Shown here: one piece after another, positions 16,709 through 25,785 of the stretch | Position numbering within the stretch: position 1 is the first letter of the stretch | How the letters are laid out: every line of letters starts with the position of its first letter | Source: Prauserella aidingensis | GTDB taxonomy: Bacteria; Actinomycetota; Actinomycetes; Mycobacteriales; Pseudonocardiaceae | Direction: 5' to 3' | NCBI RefSeq assembly: GCF_024171865.1 | Contig: NZ_JAMTCN010000012.1 | Span: 1-64,000 of the forward strand | Length of the DNA: 64,000 nt | The notes under the pieces: model-generated | The model's input: only the letters and a program-made list of their open reading frames with translations | What the model was told of the DNA's origin: nothing | Databases searched by the model: none | Program-made: the position numbers and the translations under genes

Positions 16709-17953
16709 TCACCAGTCGTGCACGGTGCCGTCGAGCAGGCGGTTCACCGGAAGATACGCGGCCGTGTAGGGGTGGCGCGCCGCGACCTGTTCGTCGAGCT
16801 CCACGCCGAGTCCCGGCGTTTCACCGGGGTGCAGGAAGCCGCGGTCGAACGTGTACGAGGTGCGGAACGCCTCGAGGGTGAGCTCGCTGTGCGGCATGTA
16901 CTCCTGGATGCCGAAGTTGTGGATCGCCAGGTCGAGGTGCAGCGCGGCGGCCATGCCGATCGGCGAGACGTCGGTCGGGCCGTGGATGCCCGAGCGGATG
17001 CCGTAGATCGCCGCGAAGTCGAGCAGCTTCTTCATGCCGGTGACGCCGCCGGTGTGCGTGGGCGCCGACCGCACGTAGTCGATGAGCCGCTCGGTGATCA
17101 GCGTCCGGTAGTCGTGCACCGAGTTGAAGACCTCGCCGGTCGCCAGCGGTGTCGTACTGTGCTGCCGGACCAGGCGGAACGCCTCCTGGTCCTCGCCGGG
17201 TGTGGCGTCCTCGAGCCAGAACAGGTCGTACGGTTCGAGCGACTTGGCCAGCCGCGCCGCCTCGATCGGCGACATGCGGTGATGAGCGTCGTGGAGGAGC
17301 CGCAGTTCGGGGCCGAACTCCTCACGCACCTTCTCGAAGATCGCGGGCACGTGCCGCAGGTAGGCGGGCGTGTCCCAGTCCTCCTCCTCGGGCCGGGTCG
17401 CCGCGCTGCCGTCGGCGGCGCGGTGGGCGGGTTCGTAGTCGTAGCGCTCACCCGGCTCCGCGGCGTCGGACACCCCGTACACCCGCTGGAGGCCGGGAAC
17501 GCCCGTCTGGATCCGCACCGCCGTGTAGCCCTCGTCGACGTAGCCGCGGATCGCGCGCGCCAGCGCCGGGTAGTCGTTGCCCGAGGCGTGGGCGTACACC
17601 CGGAGCTTGTCCCGGCTCGCCCCGCCGAGCAGTTGGTACAGCGGGACGCCCGCCTTCTTGGCCTTGATGTCCCACAGCGCCATGTCGACGGCGGCGATCG
17701 CGGCCATCGTGACGGGGCCGCGCCGCCAGTACGCCCCGCGGTAGAGGTACTGCCAGGTGTCCTCGATGCGGTCCTCGTCGCGGCCGACGAGCGTGCTCGC
17801 GAGGTGGTCCCGCAGGTACGAGGCCACGGACAGTTCGCGCCCGTTGAGCGTCGCGTCGCCCCAGCCGACGACGCCGTCGGACGTGACGATCTTGAGGGTG
17901 ACGAAGTTGCGTCCCGGACTGGTGACGATGACGTCGGCGGTCGAGATGCTCAC
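16709..17953 (-). CDS. manD: D-mannonate dehydratase (ManD/RspA, enolase superfamily)
   Basis: A 414-residue enolase-superfamily acid-sugar dehydratase, the ManD (starvation-sensing RspA) type, converting D-mannonate to 2-keto-3-deoxygluconate. Visible elements are the N-terminal capping domain, the metal-ligand run [18 protein letters not shown] and TGEVFNS, and the C-terminal [18 protein letters not shown] with the catalytic His. Family length is about 400. The GTG start at 17953 follows GGAAGGAAG at about 9 bases. Some ManD paralogues are low-efficiency enzymes used for L-gulonate or L-idonate catabolism; the neighbouring dehydrogenase fits that use. Confidence 0.9.
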   Translation of the reverse strand: MSISTADVIVTSPGRNFVTLKIVTSDGVVGWGDATLNGRELSVASYLRDHLASTLVGRDEDRIEDTWQYLYRGAYWRRGPVTMAAIAAVDMALWDIKAKKAGVPLYQLLGGASRDKLRVYAHASGNDYPALARAIRGYVDEGYTAVRIQTGVPGLQRVYGVSDAAEPGERYDYEPAHRAADGSAATRPEEEDWDTPAYLRHVPAIFEKVREEFGPELRLLHDAHHRMSPIEAARLAKSLEPYDLFWLEDATPGEDQEAFRLVRQHSTTPLATGEVFNSVHDYRTLITERLIDYVRSAPTHTGGVTGMKKLLDFAAIYGIRSGIHGPTDVSPIGMAAALHLDLAIHNFGIQEYMPHSELTLEAFRTSYTFDRGFLHPGETPGLGVELDEQVAARHPYTAAYLPVNRLLDGTVHDW

Positions 17954-18038
17954 GAGGGCGGGCTTCCTTCCGGGCTGGGTGTCGACAGTGGATGGTGGAG
18001 GCGGTCCCCGGGCGCCTGCGCACCCGGGGACCGCGGGC

Positions 18039-19439
18039 TCAGACCGCGTTCCGCGGGTCCCGCAGGTCGCGGCCTGCGACCTCGGGCATCAGCAACGTGC
18101 CGACGAGCGGGCAGAGCGTGAAGAACCCGAGCAGCACGGCGACCGGGATCCACGACCCGGTGGTCGCCGCGACCCACGCCGCCGCGACGACGGGACCGAT
18201 GCCGGTGGCGATCATCGCGGCGATCTCCCGGATGACGCCGGTCGCGGCGTAGCGGTGCCGGGAACCGAAGATCTCCGGCAGCGTCAGGTTCTCCAGCGAG
18301 GCCAGTGCCATCACCGACACGTTGTGCATGACGATGTAGCCGACGAAGACCTGCGGCACGTCGGCACCGGCGATCAGCATCATCGTCGGAACGATGAGCG
18401 CGAGCGAGATCACGCTCATCACCTGGTACATGCGGCGGCGGCCGAACTTGTCACCGAGTGCCCCGACGATGGGTACGGTGACGAACGCGCACAGCGACGA
18501 GACGATCACGACGCTCGTGCCCACCGACGCCGACATCGCGAGCGTGACGGTGATGAACGAGACCATGTAGGTCTGCAGGATCCCGGAGTTGCCCGCCTGC
18601 CCGAACCGCAACAGGAACGCGGGCACCATGGCGCGCCACTTCTTCTGCTCGAGCGCCTCGAGCATCGGCGTGTCGTTCTCCCGCTCCGCCTTCGCCCGGA
18701 CCTCGTCGGCCGTGAGCGCCACGCCGTCGGACACGTGGGAGCTCTCCTCGAACACCGGGCTCTCCTTGAGCCGGAACCGGATCCACACGGCCAGCAGCAG
18801 GATCACGGCGCTGCCGAGGAACGGGATGCGCCAGCCCCACGCGAGCAGCTGCTCCTCGGACAGGACGGCGACGAGGATGCCCCAGATCGCCGAGGCGCCG
18901 AGCGTGCCGCAGTTCGTGCCGAGCGCGACGAGCGAGGCGATGATTCCCCGCCGCCTGCGGGGTGCGTACTCGGCGAGCATGACGCCGGCACCGGAGATCT
19001 CCGCACCGGCACCGAAACCCTGTCCGAGACGCAGCACCACGAGCAGGATCGGCGCGAGGATGCCGATGTCGTGCACCGTGGGCAGCGCACCGATGAGCGT
19101 CGTCGAACCGCCCATGAGCGCGATCGTGATGAACAGGACCTTCGTGCGGCCCACCCGGTCGCCCAGCCTGCCGAAGTACCAGGCGCCCACCGGGCGGGCG
19201 ACGTAGCCGACGGCGTACGTCGCCATGGCGGCGACGACGGCGAGCGCGGCGCTGTCGCCGACGAAGAAGAGCTGGCCGAACACGAGACCTGCTGCGAGCG
19301 AGTACAGCTGGAAGTCCATGAACTCGAGCGCGGTGCCGAGCCAGCCGGACACGGCGGCACGCGTGAGATCGCCGGTGCTGCGTTCGGCGCGGCCCTCGGC
19401 GACGGTGCCCGTGTCGGGCGGCGGTGCTGAAGTGGACAT
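18039..19439 (-). CDS. MFS transporter, metabolite:proton symporter (MHS) family
   Basis: A 466-residue inner-membrane symporter with about twelve hydrophobic helices. Characteristic are [18 protein letters not shown] in helix 1, [11 protein letters not shown] in the loop 2-3 motif, [15 protein letters not shown] in helix 4, and the second-half [13 protein letters not shown] motif. These place it in the MHS family (shikimate, alpha-ketoglutarate, proline/betaine and aldonate transporters). ATG 19439 is preceded by AGAAGGA. It lies between the idonate dehydrogenase-like and manD genes, so it probably imports the operon's sugar acid. Confidence 0.87.
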   Translation of the reverse strand: MSTSAPPPDTGTVAEGRAERSTGDLTRAAVSGWLGTALEFMDFQLYSLAAGLVFGQLFFVGDSAALAVVAAMATYAVGYVARPVGAWYFGRLGDRVGRTKVLFITIALMGGSTTLIGALPTVHDIGILAPILLVVLRLGQGFGAGAEISGAGVMLAEYAPRRRRGIIASLVALGTNCGTLGASAIWGILVAVLSEEQLLAWGWRIPFLGSAVILLLAVWIRFRLKESPVFEESSHVSDGVALTADEVRAKAERENDTPMLEALEQKKWRAMVPAFLLRFGQAGNSGILQTYMVSFITVTLAMSASVGTSVVIVSSLCAFVTVPIVGALGDKFGRRRMYQVMSVISLALIVPTMMLIAGADVPQVFVGYIVMHNVSVMALASLENLTLPEIFGSRHRYAATGVIREIAAMIATGIGPVVAAAWVAATTGSWIPVAVLLGFFTLCPLVGTLLMPEVAGRDLRDPRNAV

Positions 19440-19488
19440 CGTTGTTCCTTCTGCGATTTCGAATGGGGACGTGACGGGCGGGGAAGGG

Positions 19489-20493
19489 TCAGAATTCGAT
19501 GAGGACCTTGCCGGAGGCGGCGGAGTCCTGCGCCGTGGCGAACGCCGCGACCGCCTCGGAGGCGGGCAGGACGTGCGTGACGACCCCGGCGATGGTGGGG
19601 TGGGCGGCGAGGAGCTCGACGGCGTCGTCGATCTCCGTCGAGAACCGGAACGTGCCGCGCAGGTGCAGTTCCTTGGACACCAGCGGCGCGAGGTTCACAC
19701 CGATCGCACTGTCGGCGAGCATGCCGACCTGCACCACGACGCCGCCCCGGGACGCCGACGCGACCGCCTGGGTGAGCGACGCCGGCACTCCCGAGCACTC
19801 GAACACGACGGGATACGAGGTCGTCGGCACCTCGTCGCGTCCGATGAGGAAGGTCTCTCGGGCTCCGAGTGAGCGGGCCCGGTCGAGGGCGGATTCCTGC
19901 ACGTCACCGACCGCGACGTGCTCGACTCCGCGTGCGACGAGCGCCGCGACGGTGAGGAGACCGACCGGTCCGGCCCCCAGCACGACGGCACGGCCTGCCA
20001 GGTCGTCACCTGCGATCGTGAGGGCGTGCAACGCGACACCGAGTGGTTCGGCCAGCGCGGCGTCCCGCAGCGACAGCCCGTCGGGCAGGCCGCGGAGCAT
20101 GGACTTCTCGACGAGCACGTACTCCGCGGCAGCACCCTGCCGGTGCGGGAAGTCCGCGGCACTACCGAGGTAATCACCGCCGGGCCACAGGTGCGGCCGG
20201 TCCTCGATCCCGGCGACCGGGTGGCCGTACCGGGCGGGATGCACGGTCACCGGGGTGCCCGGTGCCCACTCCCCGCTCGGATCGGCCTCGACGAGCGCCG
20301 AGAACTCGTGTCCCGGCGCGAACGGTTCGCGGACGAGGTTCTCGCCGTTCTTGCCGTGGAAGTAGTAGTGCAGGTCCGAACCGCAGATACCGACGTACCG
20401 CACGCGCAGCAGCACCTCGCCGTCACCGGGTTCGGGCGCGGCGACGTCCTCGAGGCGCATGTCCTCGGCGCCGTGGATGAACAGGCCTTTCAT
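19489..20493 (-). CDS. Zinc-type alcohol dehydrogenase, L-idonate/L-gulonate 5-dehydrogenase-like
   Basis: A 334-residue MDR-superfamily dehydrogenase closest in my reading to L-idonate 5-dehydrogenase (IdnD). It has the catalytic zinc site CGSDLHYYFHGKNGENLV and GHEFSA, and a Rossmann GAGPVGLLTVAAL motif for NAD(P). The lobe that normally carries four structural-zinc cysteines reads HPARYGHPVAGIEDRPHLW and has none. ATG 20493 is preceded by AGGAG at 10 bases. With UxuB and ManD downstream in the pathway, oxidation of L-gulonate or L-idonate at C5 is the likely step. Confidence 0.78.
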   Translation of the reverse strand: MKGLFIHGAEDMRLEDVAAPEPGDGEVLLRVRYVGICGSDLHYYFHGKNGENLVREPFAPGHEFSALVEADPSGEWAPGTPVTVHPARYGHPVAGIEDRPHLWPGGDYLGSAADFPHRQGAAAEYVLVEKSMLRGLPDGLSLRDAALAEPLGVALHALTIAGDDLAGRAVVLGAGPVGLLTVAALVARGVEHVAVGDVQESALDRARSLGARETFLIGRDEVPTTSYPVVFECSGVPASLTQAVASASRGGVVVQVGMLADSAIGVNLAPLVSKELHLRGTFRFSTEIDDAVELLAAHPTIAGVVTHVLPASEAVAAFATAQDSAASGKVLIEF

Positions 20494-20596
20494 CGGTGAT
20501 CAGCTCCTGGGTCGGGCGGGGCGGCTGCGGGGCGGGCGGGCTCGGTCACGTCGAGACGGGATCGGTGTCCCGGTGAGATCGGTGGTCCGGGCGGAA

Positions 20597-22072
20597 TCAG
20601 TGGGAGGCCGCCACGTCGGCGGCCGCGGCGCGTACGCCGTCGCGGGTGATGGTGGTCAGCAACTCGACGACCCGGGCGGTGAAGTCGTCCCGCTCGGCGA
20701 GCGCCTCGGGGAAGAAGCCGCCCGCCATGACGCGGTGCACGTGGTCGCCGGTCGTCACGGCACCGTCGACGGCCGCGGCGAGCCGCTCGCGGGCCGGTTC
20801 CGCGATCCGTGCCGAGAGCGGGTCCGGGGTGAAGCCCGCGGGCGGGGCGACGCACGCGAGCCACGCGGCGGTGCACAGGGCGAGGTGGTGGGGCATCCGG
20901 CCCTTCCGGAGGTGGAACAGCGCCGCGTCGGGGATGCGCTGGAGCAGCTTGACGGAACCGTCGGAGCCGACCTGCGTGGTCGCATGGCCGATGAGCGGGT
21001 TGCGCCACCGGGCGTCCAGTTCGGACACGTACGCGTCGGGGTCGAATCCGGTGGGCGGGGTGAAGGTCGGCAGGTAGTCGTGGGCGATGCCGCCAAGCAC
21101 CGCCTCCCGGACGAAGTCCTGCCCCCACGCCGTGTCGATCGTGGGCGCGCCGCAGAGGATGCCGAGGTAGGCGATGAGCGAGTGCGATCCGTTGAGGAGC
21201 CGCAGCTTCACCATCTCGTACGCCTCGATCTCGGTCGAGAACGTCACGCCCGCCAGGTCCCACGCCGGACGGCCGCCCGCGAAGTCGTCCTCGAGGACCC
21301 ACATGCTGAAGTCCTCGGCGGGCACGGGACAGCGGTCGGTGACGCCCAGCAGGTCCGCGACGCGCCGCGAGTGCTCGTCGGTCGTCTTCGGCACGATGCG
21401 GTCGACCATGCCGTTCGGGAACGACACCGACGAGGACACGAAGGACAGTACGTCGTCGCTCGCGCCCGCGGCGCCGAGGAACTCCTCGATCACGGCACGC
21501 GTGACGTCGCCGTTGGACTGCAGGTTGTCGCACGAGACCACGGCCAGCGGCTCACCGGACACCGCCCGCCGTTCGAGACCGCGCGCGATCATGCCCATCG
21601 CGGTGCGCGGCGTCGCCCCGCCTGCGAGGTCCGCGGCGACGTCGGGGTGGTCGAGCGCCAGCCTGCCGGTCGCCGGGTCGCGCGTGTAGCCGACCTCGGA
21701 CACGGTGAGCGAGACGATCCGGTGGGCGGGGTCGGCGATCGCGGCAACGACGGCCTCCGGGTCGTGGGCCGCCACTCCGGTGTCGCGGTGGACGTCGACG
21801 AGGCCTGCGCGCGTGCCACCCTCGGTGAGCTGCAAGATCGAGTAGACGTTGTCCTGCGCGCGCATCGGCGCGACGACCCGGTCCGAGGAGTGCGCGAACC
21901 CGCGAATGCCCCAGTCGCCACCGGCCGCGGCCATCGCCTGCGCGGTGTAGACGGCGCCGTGTGCGCGGTGGAAGTTGCCCAGGCCGAGGTGGACGATGCC
22001 CGTCCGGTCCGGTGCGGACGCTCCGATGAGCGATCCCGCTACCGCGCTGCTCCGCCCGAGTGGCTGTGTCAT
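20597..22072 (-). CDS. uxuB: Mannitol dehydrogenase family oxidoreductase, D-mannonate (fructuronate) oxidoreductase-like
   Basis: A 491-residue polyol-specific long-chain dehydrogenase that interconverts D-fructuronate and D-mannonate with NAD(H). The N-terminal Rossmann motif is VHLGLGNFHRAHGAVYT, and the catalytic signature is KLRLLNGSHSLIAYLG with the Lys, Asn and His of the family. Length is normal (480-500). ATG 22072 (MTQPLGR) follows GGAAGGACAAGGA. It is the first gene of the operon, transcribed from the divergent region shared with the IclR gene. Mannitol dehydrogenase activity is the alternative, but manD, eda and kdgK favour mannonate. Confidence 0.82.
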   Translation of the reverse strand: MTQPLGRSSAVAGSLIGASAPDRTGIVHLGLGNFHRAHGAVYTAQAMAAAGGDWGIRGFAHSSDRVVAPMRAQDNVYSILQLTEGGTRAGLVDVHRDTGVAAHDPEAVVAAIADPAHRIVSLTVSEVGYTRDPATGRLALDHPDVAADLAGGATPRTAMGMIARGLERRAVSGEPLAVVSCDNLQSNGDVTRAVIEEFLGAAGASDDVLSFVSSSVSFPNGMVDRIVPKTTDEHSRRVADLLGVTDRCPVPAEDFSMWVLEDDFAGGRPAWDLAGVTFSTEIEAYEMVKLRLLNGSHSLIAYLGILCGAPTIDTAWGQDFVREAVLGGIAHDYLPTFTPPTGFDPDAYVSELDARWRNPLIGHATTQVGSDGSVKLLQRIPDAALFHLRKGRMPHHLALCTAAWLACVAPPAGFTPDPLSARIAEPARERLAAAVDGAVTTGDHVHRVMAGGFFPEALAERDDFTARVVELLTTITRDGVRAAAADVAASH

Positions 22073-22168
22073 GACGTCCTTGTCCTTCCGCGACTCGCGT
22101 CCGGTGCGTTCCCGACCCGCCTCGTCGCGTTTCACATCGCGAACCGGTCGTTTTGCATGTCGGACCAT

Positions 22169-22197
22169 AAGCTAAACTCGCACTGAACGCGACGCAA
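22169..22197 (-). promoter_or_regulatory. Probable sigma-70-type promoter of the uxuB operon
   Basis: Reading the minus strand, TTGCGT (22197-22192), a 17-base spacer and TAGCTT (22174-22169) sit about 97 bases before the uxuB ATG. Downstream is a GGTC-N13-GACC half-dyad (22166 to about 22146) that could be the IclR operator, but its arms are short. Confidence 0.45.
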
Positions 22198-22222
22198 TAC
22201 CGGCCCCCGCGACAATGGAGCC

Positions 22223-23014
22223 ATGGAGACCGAACCCACATCGGAAACGCCGCCCGTGACGAGCCTCGACCGCGCGCTCGTCGTGCTCGAGACGGTCGCC
22301 GACGCCGGACCGGAAGGCATGGCGCTGGGCGAAATCGCGGCCCGCACCGGCATCAACAAGGGATCGGTCCACCGCCTGCTCCGGGGTCTCGCACACCGCG
22401 AGTACGTCATGCGCGACGGCGACGACCGCAACTACGTCCTCGGCGAGGCACTGCGGCGGATCGTGCGGACCTTCGGAGCGGAGGAGAACCTGCCGCTGCT
22501 GTTCCGGCCGCTGCTGCTCGAACTGTCCCGCCGCACGGAGGAGCTCGTCCACCTGGGCATGCTCGACGGGCGCCGCGTCGTCTACCTCGACAAGATCGAG
22601 CCCGAACGTTCCGTGCGCGTGTGGTCACGCATCGGCAGGCGCGCGCACATCGCGAGCACCGCGCTGGGACGCGCGCTCGTCGCCACCGCTCCCCCGAGCG
22701 ACTCGCTGCTGGCGAGCTACGTCGAGGAGGCCGACCCCGAAGGACGGCACGCCACGCTCGCGGACCGGTTCCGGGCTGCGGTGGACTCCGCGCGCGCCCT
22801 GGGGTGGGCCGTCGAGAACGAGGAGAACGAACCCGGCATCGCGTGCGTCGGCGTGGCACTCACGTCCGCGACCGGGCAGGACGTCGCGATCAGCGTCACC
22901 GGCCCCGCGGACCGCATGACCACCGATCGACTCGCCGAGGTCGGCGCACTCGTCCGCGCGCTCGCCGCCGACCTCGCGCCGGAGGAGTACACACTTGCCC
23001 CGGCCACCGGTTGA
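22223..23014 (+). CDS. IclR-family transcriptional regulator of the hexuronate operon
   Basis: A 263-residue regulator with an N-terminal winged helix-turn-helix (TSLDRALVVLETVADA...GINKGSVHRLLRGL, residues about 13-65) and an IclR effector domain with LGRALVAT and PGIACVGVALTSATGQ. It is divergent from uxuB across 150 bases. KDG- or mannonate-responsive IclR proteins (KdgR type) commonly repress such operons, so this is the likely local repressor. ATG 22223 is the first codon giving the usual short N-terminal arm. Confidence 0.9.
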   Translation: METEPTSETPPVTSLDRALVVLETVADAGPEGMALGEIAARTGINKGSVHRLLRGLAHREYVMRDGDDRNYVLGEALRRIVRTFGAEENLPLLFRPLLLELSRRTEELVHLGMLDGRRVVYLDKIEPERSVRVWSRIGRRAHIASTALGRALVATAPPSDSLLASYVEEADPEGRHATLADRFRAAVDSARALGWAVENEENEPGIACVGVALTSATGQDVAISVTGPADRMTTDRLAEVGALVRALAADLAPEEYTLAPATG

Positions 23015-23044
23015 GGACCGCCACCGCGCGCCCGTGGGCCGCGG

Positions 23045-23809
23045 TCAGCCGATGGCCGCGCCGCCGCACACCTTCAGCACCTGGCCCGTCACGTAGCCCG
23101 CACCCGGTCCCGCCAGGTAGCCCACCGCCGCGGCGACCTCCTCCGGCGTTCCCATCCGCTTGATCACCTGGTCGTCCAGCGCGTAGGCGACGTCGGCGGT
23201 CAGTGAAGTCGCGATCGGACCCGGCGCGACCGAGTTGCACGTGATCCCGTGGGCGCCGAGTTCCTTGGCGAGCCACTTGGTCAGGGCGATCACGCCGCCT
23301 TTCGACGCCGCGTACGCGGGACCGGAACGTCCGCCACCGTCACCGCCCGAACGCGGCCCTCCCATGATCCCGGAGATCGAGCTGACGTTGACGATCCGTC
23401 CGTGTCCCCGCGCCGCCATGTGGGGTTCGGCGGCGCGGCAGTACAGGAACATTCCGCGCAGGTTGGTGTCGAGGTCGCGGTACCACTCGTCGGCTGTGAG
23501 CGTGTCCAACCCGCTGCGGCTCGCGGTGCCCGCGTTGTTGACCAGGACGTCGAGCGACCCGAACTCCTCGACGGTGCGGTCCACAGACGCGCGCACGGCG
23601 TCCTCGTCACGCACGTCGACCGTGCGGTACCGCACCCGCTGCTCCGGGAACTCCGCAGCGAGGGCCGTCACCTCGGCCGCCGCCTCGGCGAGGTCGACCA
23701 CCACCACGTGGGCGCCCTGCCCGGCCAGGCCGCGAGCCACGGCCAGCCCGATCCCACGTGCGCCGCCGGTGACGAGGGCGACCCGGCCGGTGAGGTCGAA
23801 CGGATTCAC
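23045..23809 (-). CDS. SDR-family oxidoreductase
   Basis: A 254-residue short-chain dehydrogenase with TGGARGIG cofactor motif, NNAG, catalytic Ser in NVSSISG and the YAASK Tyr-Lys pair. Between Ser and Tyr there is a Gly/Arg-rich insertion (GGPRSGGDGGGRSGP) not usual in the family. GTG 23809 follows AAAGGG. It lies 15 bases downstream of the TRAP large permease gene and should be cotranscribed, so it may oxidise or reduce the imported acid. The substrate cannot be told from sequence. Confidence 0.86.
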   Translation of the reverse strand: MNPFDLTGRVALVTGGARGIGLAVARGLAGQGAHVVVVDLAEAAAEVTALAAEFPEQRVRYRTVDVRDEDAVRASVDRTVEEFGSLDVLVNNAGTASRSGLDTLTADEWYRDLDTNLRGMFLYCRAAEPHMAARGHGRIVNVSSISGIMGGPRSGGDGGGRSGPAYAASKGGVIALTKWLAKELGAHGITCNSVAPGPIATSLTADVAYALDDQVIKRMGTPEEVAAAVGYLAGPGAGYVTGQVLKVCGGAAIG

Positions 23810-23824
23810 GATCGCGCCCTTTCC

Positions 23825-25273
23825 CTAGAAGCCCAGCAGATCCGGGAGCCAGTTCGACAGCGCGGGCACGTACGCGACGAGCAGCAGCACGACCAACCCT
23901 GCGGCGAAGAACGGGCGGATACCCTTCACGACCTCGGCCAGCGGCACCTTGGCGATCCCGGCCGCCACGAACAGGTTGACGCCCACGGGCGGGGTGACCA
24001 GCCCGAGCGCCAGGTTCACGACCATCATCACGCCGATGGTCGTCACGTCGACGCCCGCTTCGAGCAGTACCGGCGCGATGATCGGGACGAACAGGTACAG
24101 CGCCGACACGGCGTCGATGAACGCGCCGACGATCAGCAGTACCGCGATGGCCAGCAACACGATCAGCACGCTGTTGCCGGTCAGCCCGAGCAACGCGTCG
24201 GACAGGTTCTCGGCGATCTCGTTGACCGTCACCACGTAGGCGAACACCGAGGCCGCGCCCACGATCAGCATCACGACCGCCGACTGCGCCGCCGCCGTGA
24301 CGAGGATCCGGTACAGCTGCCGCGGCGTGATCTCCCGGTACACGAACAGGCCGACGAGCAACGCGTAGACCGCCGCGACCACGGCCGATTCGGTCGGCGT
24401 GACGACGCCGCCGTAGATGCCGCCGAGAATGATCAGCGGGACGAGTAGCCCCGGGATCGCCTTGCCGAACGACGCGGCGAAGCGCTGCGGTCCGACGTGC
24501 TCGCCGCCGTCGCTGCCGTCGCCGTGCTTGCCGTCGCCGTCGCCGTGCTCGCCGTTGCCACCCTCGTTGCCGTCGTCGTCGCCGACGAGCACGGCGGTCC
24601 CGCCGCCCGTCCGCCCCTCGGCCGCGTCGCCGCCGGAGCCGCCGGAACCGCCGGCCGTGACCGTCGCGGGCCGGGTCCTCGGCAGCAGCAGGCTCGCCAC
24701 GACGAGTGCGGCCGCGAGCAGGATGCCGGGCACGATGCCGGCGACGAACAGCCGCACGATCGACACCCCCGCGTAGTCGCTGACGACCACGGCGAAGATG
24801 ATGAAGGCGACACTGGGCGGCACGATGATGCCCATCGAACCCGCACTGGCGAGCAGGGACGTCGCGTGCCGCGCCGCGTAGCCCTGGCGGATCAGCGCCG
24901 GGATGAGGATCGACCCGATGGCCGCCACCGTCGCGGGACCCGACCCCGAGATGGCGGAGAAGAAGAACGCGGCGATGATGACGACGATCGCCAGCCCGTG
25001 CTTGCGTCCGCCCACACAGGCGTGCGCGAAGTCCACGAGCCTGCGCGAGATGCCCGCGTACTCCATGATCACGCCCGCGAGGATGAAGAACGGGATCGCC
25101 AGCAACGTCTCCGACGCCACGGAGGCGGTGAACACGTTGGGCACGATCGACAGCTCCCCGAAACCGCCCATGGCCACCAGCGAGACGCAGGCCGCCACCC
25201 CGAGCGAGAACGCGACGGGAACTCCCAGCAGCAGCAACACGAAGAAGCTGCCGAACAGCACGACACCGATCAC
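23825..25273 (-). CDS. dctM: TRAP transporter large permease (DctM) with low-complexity insert
   Basis: A 482-residue inner-membrane protein of the TRAP DctM family, about 12 helices. Recognisable elements are IPFFILAGVIMEYAGIS, the SGSGPATVAAIGSILIPAL re-entrant loop, and TPPVGVNLFVAAGIAKV near the C-terminus. Family members are about 425-430 residues; the excess is an insert at about residues 205-259, rich in Gly, Asp, Glu and His, in the central loop. GTG 25273 overlaps the dctQ TGA by four bases. It carries a carboxylic acid together with DctP and DctQ. Confidence 0.9.
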   Translation of the reverse strand: MIGVVLFGSFFVLLLLGVPVAFSLGVAACVSLVAMGGFGELSIVPNVFTASVASETLLAIPFFILAGVIMEYAGISRRLVDFAHACVGGRKHGLAIVVIIAAFFFSAISGSGPATVAAIGSILIPALIRQGYAARHATSLLASAGSMGIIVPPSVAFIIFAVVVSDYAGVSIVRLFVAGIVPGILLAAALVVASLLLPRTRPATVTAGGSGGSGGDAAEGRTGGGTAVLVGDDDGNEGGNGEHGDGDGKHGDGSDGGEHVGPQRFAASFGKAIPGLLVPLIILGGIYGGVVTPTESAVVAAVYALLVGLFVYREITPRQLYRILVTAAAQSAVVMLIVGAASVFAYVVTVNEIAENLSDALLGLTGNSVLIVLLAIAVLLIVGAFIDAVSALYLFVPIIAPVLLEAGVDVTTIGVMMVVNLALGLVTPPVGVNLFVAAGIAKVPLAEVVKGIRPFFAAGLVVLLLVAYVPALSNWLPDLLGF

Positions 25274-25782
25274 CGGTCGGCCTCCTCACTCGGCTGCGAA
25301 TCCACTGTGGACCTGCGGAAGCCGGCCCGGGCCGCCTGCACGGTGCGATAGGCACCGAACAGCGCACCCACCGGAAGGGCGGCGGTGAACAACCATTGCG
25401 GCACCCGGATCGACGGTGTCGCCCTCCCGCTGTCCAGCTGCCCGACCACCATGTCGACGCCGAAGTACAGCAACACGGCCAGGAACGTCAGGATCGCGAT
25501 GGTGATCACCACCGTCATGGCCTGCCGCACGAGGCCGGTGGCCTTCTCGTGGAGTGCGCTGAACCCCAGGTGGGCGCCTTCCCGCAATCCGATCACGGCG
25601 CCCATCATCACCATCCACACCGCAAGGTTCACGGTGAGCTCCGCGGTGAAGGCCAGCGAGGCGTTGAGGAAGTAGCGGCTGATGACGTTGACGAACGCGA
25701 CCACCGCGACGATCGCGAACGGAACGGCGGCCAGCACGTTCTCCGCGGTCGTGAGCACGCGTTCCGGCGTGGACTTCTGCAT
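25270..25782 (-). CDS. dctQ: TRAP transporter small permease (DctQ)
   Basis: A 170-residue four-helix membrane protein of the DctQ family. It has VISRYFLNASLAFTAELTVNLAVWMVMMGA, matching the conserved RY...EE/EL region, and REGAHLGF in the loop. ATG 25782 lies three bases after the dctP stop, and its stop overlaps dctM. It is the small subunit of the tripartite ATP-independent transporter. Confidence 0.9.
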   Translation of the reverse strand: MQKSTPERVLTTAENVLAAVPFAIVAVVAFVNVISRYFLNASLAFTAELTVNLAVWMVMMGAVIGLREGAHLGFSALHEKATGLVRQAMTVVITIAILTFLAVLLYFGVDMVVGQLDSGRATPSIRVPQWLFTAALPVGALFGAYRTVQAARAGFRRSTVDSQPSEEADR

Positions 25783-25785
25783 CGC

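Noticed and set aside
16670-19430. Long plus-strand frames opposite manD and the MFS gene
   Set aside because: Translations are His/Arg/Gly-rich shadows; the minus-strand products contain complete family motifs.
22146-22166. GGTC-N13-GACC considered as a firm IclR operator for uxuB
   Set aside because: The arms are only four bases and the spacing is unlike the other IclR dyads in the window, so it is mentioned only as a weak candidate.
24497-24560. Short GCCGTCGCCGT-like tandem repeats considered as a repeat element
   Set aside because: They are in frame and encode the low-complexity loop of DctM; nothing suggests a mobile or CRISPR repeat.
23607-25367. Minus-strand frame of 586 codons overlapping dctM
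   Set aside because: It is in a different frame from DctM and DctQ, is Arg/Gly-rich and lacks hydrophobic helices; dctM accounts for the region.
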